Positions 16,544 to 24,911 of a stretch of 34,283 nt of DNA are shown here, one piece after another. The notes below the pieces were generated by a model. It was not told the DNA's origin. It saw only the letters and a list, made by a program, of their open reading frames with translations, and did no database searches. Numbering within the stretch: the stretch's first letter is position 1; the number at the start of each line of letters is the position of its first letter. Both the position numbers and the translations under genes were made by a program. This stretch comes from Methanothermobacter sp049720995. Its GTDB lineage: Archaea; Methanobacteriota; Methanobacteria; Methanobacteriales; Methanothermobacteraceae. The stretch is from positions 1 to 34,283 of the forward strand of contig NZ_JBNASF010000017.1 in assembly GCF_049720995.1 (NCBI RefSeq), written 5' to 3'.

Positions 16544-17197
16544 CTAATCCATGATTACACCATCAAGTATCCTTATGGTTCTTGAGGCCATCCCGGCCAC
16601 ATGGGGCTCATGGGTGACAACAACAAGGGTAACCCCCTCGTCCTCCTGGAGCTTCTGAAGCATCTGGAGTATATTTCTGCTTGTCTTTGAGTCAAGAGCC
16701 CCTGTGGGTTCATCTGCAAGGATTATTGACGGGTTATTGGCCAGGGCCCTGGCAATTGCAACCCTCTGGCGTTCACCACCAGAGAGTTCTGTGGGCCTCC
16801 GGTCAGCCTTATCCCCGAGGCCCACCTGTTCAAGGAGCTCCATTGCACGCTCCTCCATGTTAACGTGCTTCACGGCAAACATGGGTATCTCAACGTTCTC
16901 AAGGGCGGTGAGGCTGGGTATGAGGTTATGTAGCTGGAACACGAAGCCTATCTCCTCGGCCCTTAAACGGCTCAGGTCCCTCTCATCTGAGAGATCCCTT
17001 CCAGCAACCCTGATGGTGCCTGAATCAGGGACATCCAGGGCACCTATCATGTTAAGGAGGGTGGATTTACCTGAACCTGATGGCCCCATGATGGAGATGA
17101 ACTCACCCATCTCAACTTCAAGGTCAACACCATTAAGGGCCCTTATCTTACCCCCGTCAAAGCTCTTCTTAAGGTTTCTAACCTCTATGGCCTTCAT
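16544..17197 (-). CDS. MacB/LolD-type ABC transporter ATPase
   Basis: This is the nucleotide-binding subunit of a MacB-like exporter. Walker A GPSGSGKST is at 38-46, the Q-loop FVFQLHNL at about 86-93, signature LSGGERQRVA at 138-147, Walker B IILADEPT at 158-165 and the switch His at 196. The length of 217 aa is standard. The ATG is preceded by GGTGG. It is eight bases downstream of the permease gene and forms a two-gene operon with it. No membrane-fusion partner is visible, so this is the archaeal minimal form; the substrate is unknown. Confidence 0.95.
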   Translation of the reverse strand: MKAIEVRNLKKSFDGGKIRALNGVDLEVEMGEFISIMGPSGSGKSTLLNMIGALDVPDSGTIRVAGRDLSDERDLSRLRAEEIGFVFQLHNLIPSLTALENVEIPMFAVKHVNMEERAMELLEQVGLGDKADRRPTELSGGERQRVAIARALANNPSIILADEPTGALDSKTSRNILQMLQKLQEDEGVTLVVVTHEPHVAGMASRTIRILDGVIMD

Positions 17198-17205
17198 GGA
17201 ACCAC

Positions 17206-18318
17206 CTACTCGTACCTCAGTGCTTCGGTGGGGGCGAGCCTTGATGCCCGGTAGGCCGGGTAGAGTCCACCGAGAACACCCACGACAAGGGCGACTGCAA
17301 AGGCCCTCATGAAGATCTCAGGGCTGTATACTGGTTCTATGAATCCCCTCATTCCAAGCTCAAGGAGCACCTGTATGGCTGCAACACCAAGCACCGAACC
17401 CACAATACCGGCGATCACAGTCAGCACCACCGATTCACCGAGTATCATAACTAGAATCCTGCGGTCCCTCCACCCGACGGCCTTCAGAACTCCAATCTCC
17501 CTTGTCCTCTCAAATACAGACATTATCATGGTGTTTATAACTCCAATTCCACCTATTATTATGGCGAGGAGTGATATGGCCCAGGTTGCGGTGTCGATGG
17601 TCTGCAGGCCCTGGTCAACGCTCTGGAGGTCCTCAAGTGAGGCTATGGTTGTGAGGTCACTGTAACGTCTCTCGATGCGTTCTGTGACGTCCTCCACCCT
17701 TGAATTCCGGGTCATCTTAACGTAGATCATGGTGACCTTACCCTCCTTCTCCTCTATTTCCTGGAGTTTTTTGAGTGAAATAAAGGCTCCTCCGTCCTCC
17801 TGCATGTCACCTGATTCAAATATCCCCACGATACGGTACTCACGGTTCTTTATCTTTATCGTATCACCAACACCCTTGCCATGGTTCTCTGAGGCGACCT
17901 TACCTATTATGACCTCATCTGCATCTGGATCCCTGAGGGTTCTGCCATCGATTATTTTTATCTGACTCATGTTTATCCTGGCAGGGTCTATACCTATCAG
18001 TACAAAGTAGGGGTTGTCATCAAGGGGCTGTACAGCCATGAGTATTCCGACGGCGTCCTCAACCCCGCTCACATTCCGCACCTTATCCACGTATTCCTCA
18101 TCTATCTTGCTGAGGAACATATCTGAGACATTGGACTCCACAATCGTGAAGTCGGCGCCACCCGCCTTGAGGGTGTTCTCTGTTGATGCCTTCAGACCCC
18201 CGGTTATCACGCCGAGGGTTACAATGGTTGCGATTCCAATCGCGATACCTGTAATTGCAAGGAGACTCCTTGCACGGTTTCTGAACGGATTCTTCAGAAC
18301 AAGCGTTATGAACCTCAT
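17206..18318 (-). CDS. MacB-type ABC transporter permease (FtsX domain)
   Basis: The membrane protein has a first helix at about 18-40, an extracytoplasmic MacB periplasmic core domain (about 42-235), and three C-terminal helices (about 245-268, 290-318, 335-355) forming the FtsX/MacB_PCD module, with the conserved ERTREIGVLKAVGW and YPAYRASRLAPTEALRYE. The length of 370 aa is typical. It pairs with the ATPase gene directly downstream. MacB-type systems move peptides, lipoproteins or toxins, or transmit mechanical signals; which applies here cannot be told. Confidence 0.93.
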   Translation of the reverse strand: MRFITLVLKNPFRNRARSLLAITGIAIGIATIVTLGVITGGLKASTENTLKAGGADFTIVESNVSDMFLSKIDEEYVDKVRNVSGVEDAVGILMAVQPLDDNPYFVLIGIDPARINMSQIKIIDGRTLRDPDADEVIIGKVASENHGKGVGDTIKIKNREYRIVGIFESGDMQEDGGAFISLKKLQEIEEKEGKVTMIYVKMTRNSRVEDVTERIERRYSDLTTIASLEDLQSVDQGLQTIDTATWAISLLAIIIGGIGVINTMIMSVFERTREIGVLKAVGWRDRRILVMILGESVVLTVIAGIVGSVLGVAAIQVLLELGMRGFIEPVYSPEIFMRAFAVALVVGVLGGLYPAYRASRLAPTEALRYE

Positions 18319-18382
18319 GGGTATGTATATGAATCCGAACCTTAATAATGTTGACTGATTCCATTAAAAAAATAAAATTTGT

Positions 18383-18476
18383 GGGGTTTCAGGACATTTG
18401 TAACTGCTTTAAGGGCTTAAATGGGGTAAATATTGAAAATTGGTTTCAGGACATTTTCCCTGCCCTTAGAACCTCA
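18383..18476. repeat. Relic 57-bp duplication of the XRE gene 3' end
   Basis: GGTTTCAGGACATTT starts at 18385 and again at 18442. The right copy contains the last codons of the XRE-type regulator (LRAGKMS, stop). The left copy, in the spacer before the permease gene, still ends QMS and a stop in the matching minus frame. Similarity extends over about 35 bases. Confidence 0.65.
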
Positions 18477-18847
18477 AATGCGTCCAGGTCAACATTGCCG
18501 ATGGTGCTGTAACAGTCGGCTTCAGGCATCTTCTCAAGCTCTTCCATGCTTATGTACTTCATTTTATCAAGGCCACGGACAAAGTACCTGAACTGGGATC
18601 CAAGCCTCTCCCTCAGTCTGTAACCCCTTCCGATGTTTATGAAGTACCTTCTTTTCACCTCATATTCCCCGGTGAGTTCATGGATTCTGCTAAGAAGCCT
18701 CCTTGTGGGATGCCTGTAGGTGCCGTTCTCCATCGCTATTACAATGTCCACGGGGACACCGAGTTCATCTGCAAGTTCCCTCTGGGTTTTACCCTCACTG
18801 ATCCTGTAACCCAGCACAAGAAATTTCAGTTCATCTTCGCCAGTCAC
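18446..18847 (-). CDS. XRE-type helix-turn-helix protein, 133 aa
   Basis: A helix-turn-helix lies at about 5-60 (GKTQRELADELGVPVDIVIAM). A basic region (VKRRYFINIGRGYRLRERLG) and a C-terminal part without known domain follow. The GTG at 18847 is chosen because GGAGGTGG lies four bases upstream; the longer frame from 18901 has an unlikely N-terminus. It lies upstream of and in the same direction as the ABC exporter genes with about 130 bases between. It may regulate them or itself; an ATGGAT/ATCCAT inverted repeat at 18967-18984 is one possible site. Confidence 0.75.
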   Translation of the reverse strand: MTGEDELKFLVLGYRISEGKTQRELADELGVPVDIVIAMENGTYRHPTRRLLSRIHELTGEYEVKRRYFINIGRGYRLRERLGSQFRYFVRGLDKMKYISMEELEKMPEADCYSTIGNVDLDAFEVLRAGKMS

Positions 18848-19039
18848 AATTCCACCTCCAGTGAATTCACTATGAGACCCAAAGTATAAATACTTTTTCA
18901 TAAAAAATTATTATTAAAATTCCGATTATATGAATAAATGTAATAATAAAATTGAAAGTTCATATTATGGATGATTATATCCATGAATGTGACAATAGAT
19001 AAACATGAATGACACCGGCTGACAGCAAATAATATAAAC

Positions 19040-19495
19040 ATGGAATGGATTATTAACTGGTGGTGGGAGATCATGGGACCTGAGTCATGGGTGATAATAG
19101 CTGCCATATGCCTCATAGGTGAAATGCTGACAGCAGGATTCTTTCTTCTCTGGTTCGCCTTCGGGGCACTGGCAGCAGCGGCACTTGGATACCTTGGATT
19201 CGATACAACGGTACAGTTTGTTACATTCGTTGTTGTTTCAGTCATTCTCCTCGCTGTTTCAAGGCCATTCGCCGCACGCATAACAGGAGAACCAGCAAAA
19301 AAGGCTGTTGCAGATAGACTCATAGGAAAAGAGGGTGTTGTGATAGAAGCAATCACATCACAGAGCTCTGGTCTTGTTAGGATAGACGGCGAAACATGGA
19401 GGGCAAGGTCAGACGCGGATCTTAAAGAGGGTGAAATGGTGAAGGTGAAGGCAATTGAGGGAGTTAAACTCGTAGTTGAAAAAATGGAGGAATGA
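19040..19495 (+). CDS. nfeD: NfeD-family membrane protein (short form)
   Basis: Hydrophobic helices at about 16-45 (WVIIAAICLIGEMLTAGFFLLWFAFG) and 47-75 are followed by a soluble OB-fold domain (about 90-150) with IGKEGVVIEAI and SSGLVRIDGETWRAR. This is the short NfeD1b type, which lacks the ClpP-like protease domain. NfeD proteins sit in operons with SPFH/stomatin proteins and are thought to organise membrane microdomains or protein quality control. Its stop overlaps the next ATG by four bases (ATGA), confirming the pair. The start gives a hydrophobic N-terminus and is consistent with a short or absent leader. Confidence 0.92.
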   Translation: MEWIINWWWEIMGPESWVIIAAICLIGEMLTAGFFLLWFAFGALAAAALGYLGFDTTVQFVTFVVVSVILLAVSRPFAARITGEPAKKAVADRLIGKEGVVIEAITSQSSGLVRIDGETWRARSDADLKEGEMVKVKAIEGVKLVVEKMEE

Positions 19496-20478
19496 AAATG
19501 CTGCTTGAAATAATAATTGTACTTGTACTCCTTGTACTGGCATTCAAGAGCCTGAAAATACTCAGACCCTACGAGAAGGGTGTTGTTGAAAGACTCGGTA
19601 AATATCAGAGGACAGTGGAAAGCGGTCTCGTGGTCATAATCCCCTTCATAGAGGCCATAAAGAAGGTTGACATGAGGGAACAGGTGGTTGATGTACCACC
19701 ACAGGAGGTCATAACCAAGGATAACACAGTCGTTGTTGTGGACTGTGTCATATTCTATGAGGTGGTTGACCCATTCAATGCAGTCTACAACGTGGTTGAC
19801 TTCTACCAGGCAATAACCAAACTGGCCCAGACGAACCTCAGGAACATAATAGGGGACCTTGAACTGGACCAGACCCTCACATCAAGGGAGATGATAAACA
19901 CCCAGCTCCGCGAGGTCCTCGATGAGGCCACAGACAAGTGGGGTACCCGGGTTGTCCGTGTTGAGATACAGCGCATAGAACCACCTGGAGACATAGTTGA
20001 GGCCATGTCAAAGCAGATGAAGGCCGAACGTATGAAGAGGGCGGCCATCCTTGAGGCAGAGGGTTACAAGCAGTCAGAGATAAAGAGGGCTGAGGGTGAT
20101 AAACAGGCAGCCATCCTCGAAGCGGAGGGTAAGGCTGAGGCCATAAAGAAGGTTGCAGACGCCAACAAGTACCAGGAGATAGCCATAGCAGAGGGTCAGG
20201 CCAAGGCCATACTCTCGGTTTTCAGGGCAATGCATGAGGGAGACCCGACAAATGATATAATAGCACTCAGGTACCTTGAGGCCCTTGAGAAGGTTGCAGA
20301 TGGAAGGGCAACAAAGATACTTCTCCCTGTGGAGGCCACAGGTATTCTGGGTTCAATTGCAGGGATCTCAGAGATGCTCTCTGACCCATCAAGGGCATCT
20401 GAAAAAATATCAAAAAAATCTGAGCCGTCAGAAGCAGATAAAAAATCCGCATCCTCAGAATTCCCGGAAAAACAGTGA
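19492..20478 (+). CDS. SPFH/stomatin-like membrane protein
   Basis: A short N-terminal membrane hairpin (about 1-20) is followed by the SPFH domain (LRPYEKGVVERLGKYQRT through about 190). A coiled coil with Glu/Ala/Lys repeats such as RAAILEAEGYKQSEIKRAEG follows (about 190-245). The C-terminal tail (about 295-328) is Ser/Lys/Glu-rich. Stomatins oligomerise at the membrane and work with NfeD, whose gene overlaps by four bases upstream. Archaeal NfeD proteases can cut their partner stomatins, but here the partner lacks the protease domain, so a scaffolding role is more likely. Confidence 0.93.
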   Translation: MKMLLEIIIVLVLLVLAFKSLKILRPYEKGVVERLGKYQRTVESGLVVIIPFIEAIKKVDMREQVVDVPPQEVITKDNTVVVVDCVIFYEVVDPFNAVYNVVDFYQAITKLAQTNLRNIIGDLELDQTLTSREMINTQLREVLDEATDKWGTRVVRVEIQRIEPPGDIVEAMSKQMKAERMKRAAILEAEGYKQSEIKRAEGDKQAAILEAEGKAEAIKKVADANKYQEIAIAEGQAKAILSVFRAMHEGDPTNDIIALRYLEALEKVADGRATKILLPVEATGILGSIAGISEMLSDPSRASEKISKKSEPSEADKKSASSEFPEKQ

Positions 20479-20557
20479 ATAAACACCTTTTATTTTTTCA
20501 AGTGATGTTAGTTATAAATATCACGGTGAACATAGTAAAATACTGGAGGTGTAAGGT

Positions 20558-20881
20558 ATGAAAGAGGATGTTTTCTATGGAAAGGGCATGGTTCATGTGA
20601 AGGAGGACTATCCCGACATCTATGAGGCAGTTGTTAGACTCAACGAGGCCGCCTACACAGGAAAGGTTCTTGACTACAAGACACAGAAACTCATAGCCCT
20701 AGGAATAACAGCTGCAAACTCAGATGACCGTGCGGTTAAAAAGCAGATACAGAGTGCCATAAATGAATTTGGTGTTACAAGGGATGAGATTGTTGACGTT
20801 CTCCGTGTTGTTCTCCTCACATCAGGTAACCCACCCTTTGTAAAGGCGATGAAGATTCTTTATGAGGTCCTTGGGGACTGA
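20558..20881 (+). CDS. AhpD-fold (carboxymuconolactone decarboxylase-like) protein without cysteines
   Basis: The 107-aa helical protein follows the CMD/AhpD pattern: a Tyr/Glu-rich first helix, YKTQKLIALGITAANSDDRAVKKQI where the family core lies, and a C-terminal helix (PFVKAMKILYEVL). Redox-active members have an ExxCxxC-H arrangement at the core; this protein has no Cys at all, so it cannot be a disulfide reductase of the AhpD type. The function is unknown. A TATA-like TTATAAAT at 20512-20519 and the AGGTG before the ATG support independent expression. Confidence 0.75.
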   Translation: MKEDVFYGKGMVHVKEDYPDIYEAVVRLNEAAYTGKVLDYKTQKLIALGITAANSDDRAVKKQIQSAINEFGVTRDEIVDVLRVVLLTSGNPPFVKAMKILYEVLGD

Positions 20882-20968
20882 TTAAATTACCCTTTTTATT
20901 TCAAATTGGAAGAGTGGTTAATGACACTGAAATCGAGCATAAAATTTATTCATGGAACCAACAGTAAA

Positions 20969-21020
20969 CTTTTTAAGTGACCACATCAAACTCAGTAGTA
21001 CATAAACCGCTATTTTTAAG
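20969..21020 (+). promoter_or_regulatory. Candidate promoters for the rpl15e superoperon
   Basis: Two TATA-like elements, CTTTTTAAG at about 20969-20977 and TATTTTTAAG at 21011-21020, precede rpl15e. The second would start transcription near 21045, about 30 bases before the ATG. The leader also contains the small inverted repeat GGGAT-ACG-ATCCC at about 21020-21032. The start site is not determinable from sequence. Confidence 0.45.
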
Positions 21021-21073
21021 GGATACGATCCCATGGATGTGGCGTAAAGCCGAACAGAATAGAGGTGTAAACA

Positions 21074-21619
21074 ATGTACAGTTATGTTAAAGAAGCTTGG
21101 AAGAATCCAAAGGACTCCTATGTAAGGGAGCTCATGTGGGAAAGGGCCCCAAAATGGAGAAGGGACCCTGTAATTAAGAGGATTGAAAGGCCAACAAGAA
21201 TAGACCGTGCAAGATCACTTGGTTACAGGGCAAAACCAGGATACATAATCGTGAGGACACGTGTAAGGCGCGGTAGCCAGAGAAAAACCAGGTTCAAGGC
21301 AGGTAGAAGACCCAAGAGAATGGGTGTTAAGAAGATCACAACTGCAAAGAGCATAAAGAGGATCGCAGAGGAAAGGGTTGCAAGGAAATACCCCAACATG
21401 GAGGTCCTCAACTCCTACTGGGTCTGGGAGGATGGAAAATACAAGTTCTATGAGGTCATCCTTGTCGACCCAAACCACCCGGCAATAAAGAATGACCCCA
21501 AAATAAACTGGATCTGTGAAAAACAGCACAGGGGACGGGTTTTCAGGGGCCTCACAAGTGAAGGTAAGAAGAACAGGGGCCTGAGAAACAGGGGTAAAGG
21601 GGCTGAAAAGGTAAGGTAG
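21074..21619 (+). CDS. rpl15e: 50S ribosomal protein L15e
   Basis: The 181-aa protein matches archaeal/eukaryotic L15e: MYSYVKEAWKNP at the start, PTRIDRARSLGYRAKPGY, the basic stretch RVRRGSQRKT, and YWVWEDGKYKFYEVILVDP near the end. It is very basic, as expected for a 23S rRNA-binding protein. GAGGTG is six bases upstream of the ATG. It leads a plus-strand series of RNA-processing genes running to 29255. Confidence 0.98.
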   Translation: MYSYVKEAWKNPKDSYVRELMWERAPKWRRDPVIKRIERPTRIDRARSLGYRAKPGYIIVRTRVRRGSQRKTRFKAGRRPKRMGVKKITTAKSIKRIAEERVARKYPNMEVLNSYWVWEDGKYKFYEVILVDPNHPAIKNDPKINWICEKQHRGRVFRGLTSEGKKNRGLRNRGKGAEKVR

Positions 21620-21648
21620 AGCCCCACTCAATTATTTTTTAGAGGAAA

Positions 21649-22056
21649 ATGATACACAACATCTCCTACCGCCTCATGGTTTACGGTACAGAGGACGAGG
21701 AAAAGGTCCTTGAAGCCCTCAGAAACATAATACCGGGTGCAGCACCTGAAAGGGAAATGGCAGAGGGCTACCATGGAAACCCCATCACAGTTTTAAGGGG
21801 CAGGGTGGACCACAGAAGGGCTCTCAGAGAATTCATGGAGAGATTCATTGAGGTCTTCAGGGGTAGAATGGATGAACTTGAGGATAGGTTCGATGAAAAC
21901 GGTAACCTGTTCATTCGCCTGGATAAACAGGAGGCCCTTGAGGGGATCTGGAAACCTGTGAGGCACGGTGATGCAATACACCTCAAGATCAAGGTGGAGG
22001 CCTACCCTGCAAGGAGAGATGTTGCAGCTGAGAATATAAGGAAGATGCTCCAATAG
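21649..22056 (+). CDS. Archaeal RNA-binding protein (COG1325, exosome-linked family)
   Basis: The 135-aa protein begins MIHNISYRLMVYGTEDEEKV and contains GYHGNPITVLRG and RLDKQEALEG, typical of the archaeal DUF54/COG1325 family. This family is found beside L15e and RNase P genes and is predicted to bind RNA or associate with the exosome. No catalytic site is expected. It lies 29 bases after rpl15e, and an AGAGG before the ATG may serve as ribosome binding site. The region just after its stop begins the repeat series that leads into the Rpp30 gene. Confidence 0.85.
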   Translation: MIHNISYRLMVYGTEDEEKVLEALRNIIPGAAPEREMAEGYHGNPITVLRGRVDHRRALREFMERFIEVFRGRMDELEDRFDENGNLFIRLDKQEALEGIWKPVRHGDAIHLKIKVEAYPARRDVAAENIRKMLQ

Positions 22057-22255
22057 GTGGGTCATCCGGCTGAAATTCTGACTTCCACCAGGATGCTATA
22101 AATTATAAATTGTTCCAGCAGGGTTCGGATGAAATTCTTTGACTTCCGTGAGGGTGCTCGGATGGGTGGGTCTTCCCTGATGAAATTCGCTGACTTCCAC
22201 GAGGATGCTCAGATAACTGGGTCATCCAGGCAGATGAAATTCTTTGACTTCCACC
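22056..22255. repeat. Four imperfect copies of the rpp30 5' end
   Basis: A module with ATGAAATTC, TGACTTCC and GAGGATGCT occurs from the codons at 22070 (CTG instead of ATG), 22129, 22180 and 22234, with spacings of 59, 51 and 54 bases. The last three are in one open frame (MKFFDF, MKFADF, MKFFDF). Between the first and second copies is a TATA-like ATAAATTATAAAT (about 22098-22110). Only the last copy joins the conserved Rpp30 domain. Confidence 0.85.
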
Positions 22256-22959
22256 TCCAGGCAGGTGACCATGATTCCAGTCTGAGACTTCTTGCTGAGG
22301 CTTCCCGCCTCGGGTACCATGGGGCTGTCCTGGTCTTCCCTGATGAGACCTACAGCCGCATCCAGCCAGAGATAGAGGTCCTGAGGGATGACCCTGAAAT
22401 AATGGGACTTGAGGTGGCCTCTGGTGTTATGATAGAGGCTTCGAACCCGAGGGATATGAGGCGCAAGGTCAACCGCTTCAGGAGGAAGGTCGACCTTGTG
22501 TACGTTTCAGGGGGTAACCTGAAGGTGAACCGTGCAGCCTGTGAGAACCCCAGGGTGGATGTCCTCTCCGCACCCTACTCATCAAGGAGGGATGCTGGCA
22601 TGAACCACGTCCTTGCAAGGGAGGCTGCAAGGAACAGGGTTGCAGTTGAACTTGTCACCACTGACATCATGGGCTCATGGCTCAAGGTGAGGGCAAGGGT
22701 TCTTGAGTACTTCAGGGACATCCTTAAACTCCACAGAAAATTCGATTTTCCACTCTTACTCTCAAGCAGGGCATCATCAATATATGACCTCCGCACACCC
22801 CGTGATCTCATGAACCTTGCAGGGTGCTTTGGCATGAGCACCCGTGAGGCAGGCAGGGCACTCTCATCAACACCATCCTCCATAATCGAATACTCACGTA
22901 AACGCCCCTTCATGATTGCAGATGGTGTGATGCTTGTGGATGATGAAGAACAGGACTGA
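22234..22959 (+). CDS. rnp3: Ribonuclease P protein component 3 (Rpp30)
   Basis: Rpp30 is a TIM-barrel-like subunit that pairs with Pop5 in archaeal RNase P, which matures tRNA 5' ends. The conserved fold begins at MKFFDFHLQAGD and includes GLEVASGVMIEA, DLVYVSGGNLKVNRAA and FPLLLSSRASSIYDLRTPRDL. I place the start at 22234, giving 241 aa. The frame is open upstream to ATGs at 22180 and 22129, adding 18 or 35 residues that are degenerate copies of this N-terminus. A TATA-like element would start RNA near 22130, so the longer products are possible. The Pop5 gene follows 14 bases later. Confidence 0.9.
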   Translation: MKFFDFHLQAGDHDSSLRLLAEASRLGYHGAVLVFPDETYSRIQPEIEVLRDDPEIMGLEVASGVMIEASNPRDMRRKVNRFRRKVDLVYVSGGNLKVNRAACENPRVDVLSAPYSSRRDAGMNHVLAREAARNRVAVELVTTDIMGSWLKVRARVLEYFRDILKLHRKFDFPLLLSSRASSIYDLRTPRDLMNLAGCFGMSTREAGRALSSTPSSIIEYSRKRPFMIADGVMLVDDEEQD

Positions 22960-22973
22960 ACCCCGGTGAAGAC

Positions 22974-23354
22974 ATGAGGATGAAGATACTTCCCCCCACC
23001 CTCAGGAACCCAAAGAGGTACATCGCCTTTGAACTGATATCCGAGAGGGAGCTCTCAAGGGATGAAATCGTATCCCTTATTTGGGACAGCTGCCTCAAAC
23101 TCCACGGCGAATGTGAAACATCAAATTTCCGCTTATGGCTCATGAAACTCTGGCGATGTGATTTCCCGGAGGCAGTAAGGATGAGGGGTGTGCTTCAGTG
23201 CCAGCGGGGTTACGAGGGAAAGGTTATGTCTGCCCTCACTGCGGCACATCACCACAGCGGGTCAAGGGTGGTATTCCATATACTGGGACTCTCCGGGACG
23301 GTGCGCTCTGCAACACAAAAGTTTATTAAACCTTCCAAGAAAGATAAATACTGA
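22974..23354 (+). CDS. rnp2: Ribonuclease P protein component 2 (Pop5)
   Basis: Pop5 partners Rpp30 and activates the catalytic RNase P RNA. The 126-aa protein shows ILPPTLRNPKRYIAFELI at the N-terminus, LWDSC-like IWDSCLKLHG, the central RCDFPEAVRMRGVLQCQRGYEG and a basic tail (KFIKPSKKDKY). GGTGA lies just before the ATG. It is transcribed together with rpp30. Confidence 0.93.
   Translation: MRMKILPPTLRNPKRYIAFELISERELSRDEIVSLIWDSCLKLHGECETSNFRLWLMKLWRCDFPEAVRMRGVLQCQRGYEGKVMSALTAAHHHSGSRVVFHILGLSGTVRSATQKFIKPSKKDKY
23343..23350 (+). promoter_or_regulatory. Possible internal TATA box for psmA
   Basis: GATAAATA preceded by an A-rich stretch overlaps the last codons of the Pop5 gene. Transcription would begin near 23375, leaving a leader of about 45 bases before psmA, whose ATG at 23419 has AGAGAGG upstream. 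It would let proteasome and exosome genes be expressed apart from the RNase P genes. Confidence 0.35.
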
Positions 23355-23418
23355 CTGATTTGTATCACAGGTCTCATTGATTACCAGATTTATCCATCAA
23401 TAAAGAGAGGTTAGAAAA

Positions 23419-24165
<747 letters not shown>

Positions 24166-24168
24166 AAA

Positions 24169-24867
24169 ATGGTCAGCCTTGAAGATGCGGTTATCGCCCG
24201 GCTCGAATCCCATGGCGAGCGATTTGAAATCCTGGTGGACCCTGACCTGGCAGCTGAATTCCGGAGAGAAAATTCAGACGTCAACGTGGAGGATGTGCTG
24301 GCGGTCCAGGAGGTCTTCAGGGACGCCAGAAAGGGTGATAAGGCATCTGAGGAGGCCATGAGGAAGGTCTTTGAAACAGCGGATCCTCTTGAGGTAACAC
24401 CCATAATACTTCAGAGGGGGACAATACAGCTCACTGCAGAACAAAGAAGACAGATGATAGAGGATAAACGCAGAAAAATCATCAGTAAGATTGCACGTGA
24501 AGCTATAAACCCCCAGAATGGACTTCCTCACCCTCCAAAGAGGATTGAAAAGGCCATGGAGGAAGCAAGGGTTCACGTTGATCCATTCAAAACGGTTGAT
24601 GAGCAGGTCAACATTGTCCTGAAGGCCATAAGGACCAAGATCCCCATAAAATTCGAGAAGGTCACCGTTGCCATAAAGATACCCGGCGAAAGGGCCGGCC
24701 CAGCCTACGGTGTGATATCAAATTTCGGGAAAATAAAGAATGAGGAATGGCAGAGTGACGGTTCATGGATAGCGGTGGTTGAGATACCGGGGGGTCTTCA
24801 GGACAGTTTCTACCAGAAAATCAATGAACTCACCGGCGGTAACGTTGAGACCAGGATTATCAAGTAA
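24169..24867 (+). CDS. sdo1: SBDS/Sdo1 ribosome maturation protein
   Basis: Archaeal SBDS binds the 50S subunit and, with EF-2-like GTPases, takes part in release of the aIF6 factor. The 232-aa protein has the N-terminal FYSH domain (about 1-85, LEDAVIARLESHGERFEILVDPD), a central helical domain with QLTAEQRRQM and RKIISKIAREAINP, and a C-terminal ferredoxin-like domain (KVTVAIKIPGERAGPAYGVI). It lies between psmA and the exosome genes, the classical archaeal arrangement. Confidence 0.96.
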   Translation: MVSLEDAVIARLESHGERFEILVDPDLAAEFRRENSDVNVEDVLAVQEVFRDARKGDKASEEAMRKVFETADPLEVTPIILQRGTIQLTAEQRRQMIEDKRRKIISKIAREAINPQNGLPHPPKRIEKAMEEARVHVDPFKTVDEQVNIVLKAIRTKIPIKFEKVTVAIKIPGERAGPAYGVISNFGKIKNEEWQSDGSWIAVVEIPGGLQDSFYQKINELTGGNVETRIIK

Positions 24868-24911
24868 ACCCTCATCTCCTTTTTCGCCTTCAAAAAACAG
24901 GGAGGCATAAT

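Noticed and set aside
18967..18984. ATGGAT/ATCCAT inverted repeat between the divergent XRE and nfeD genes
   Set aside because: Six-base arms in an AT-rich spacer are weak evidence; noted only as a possible site in the XRE entry.
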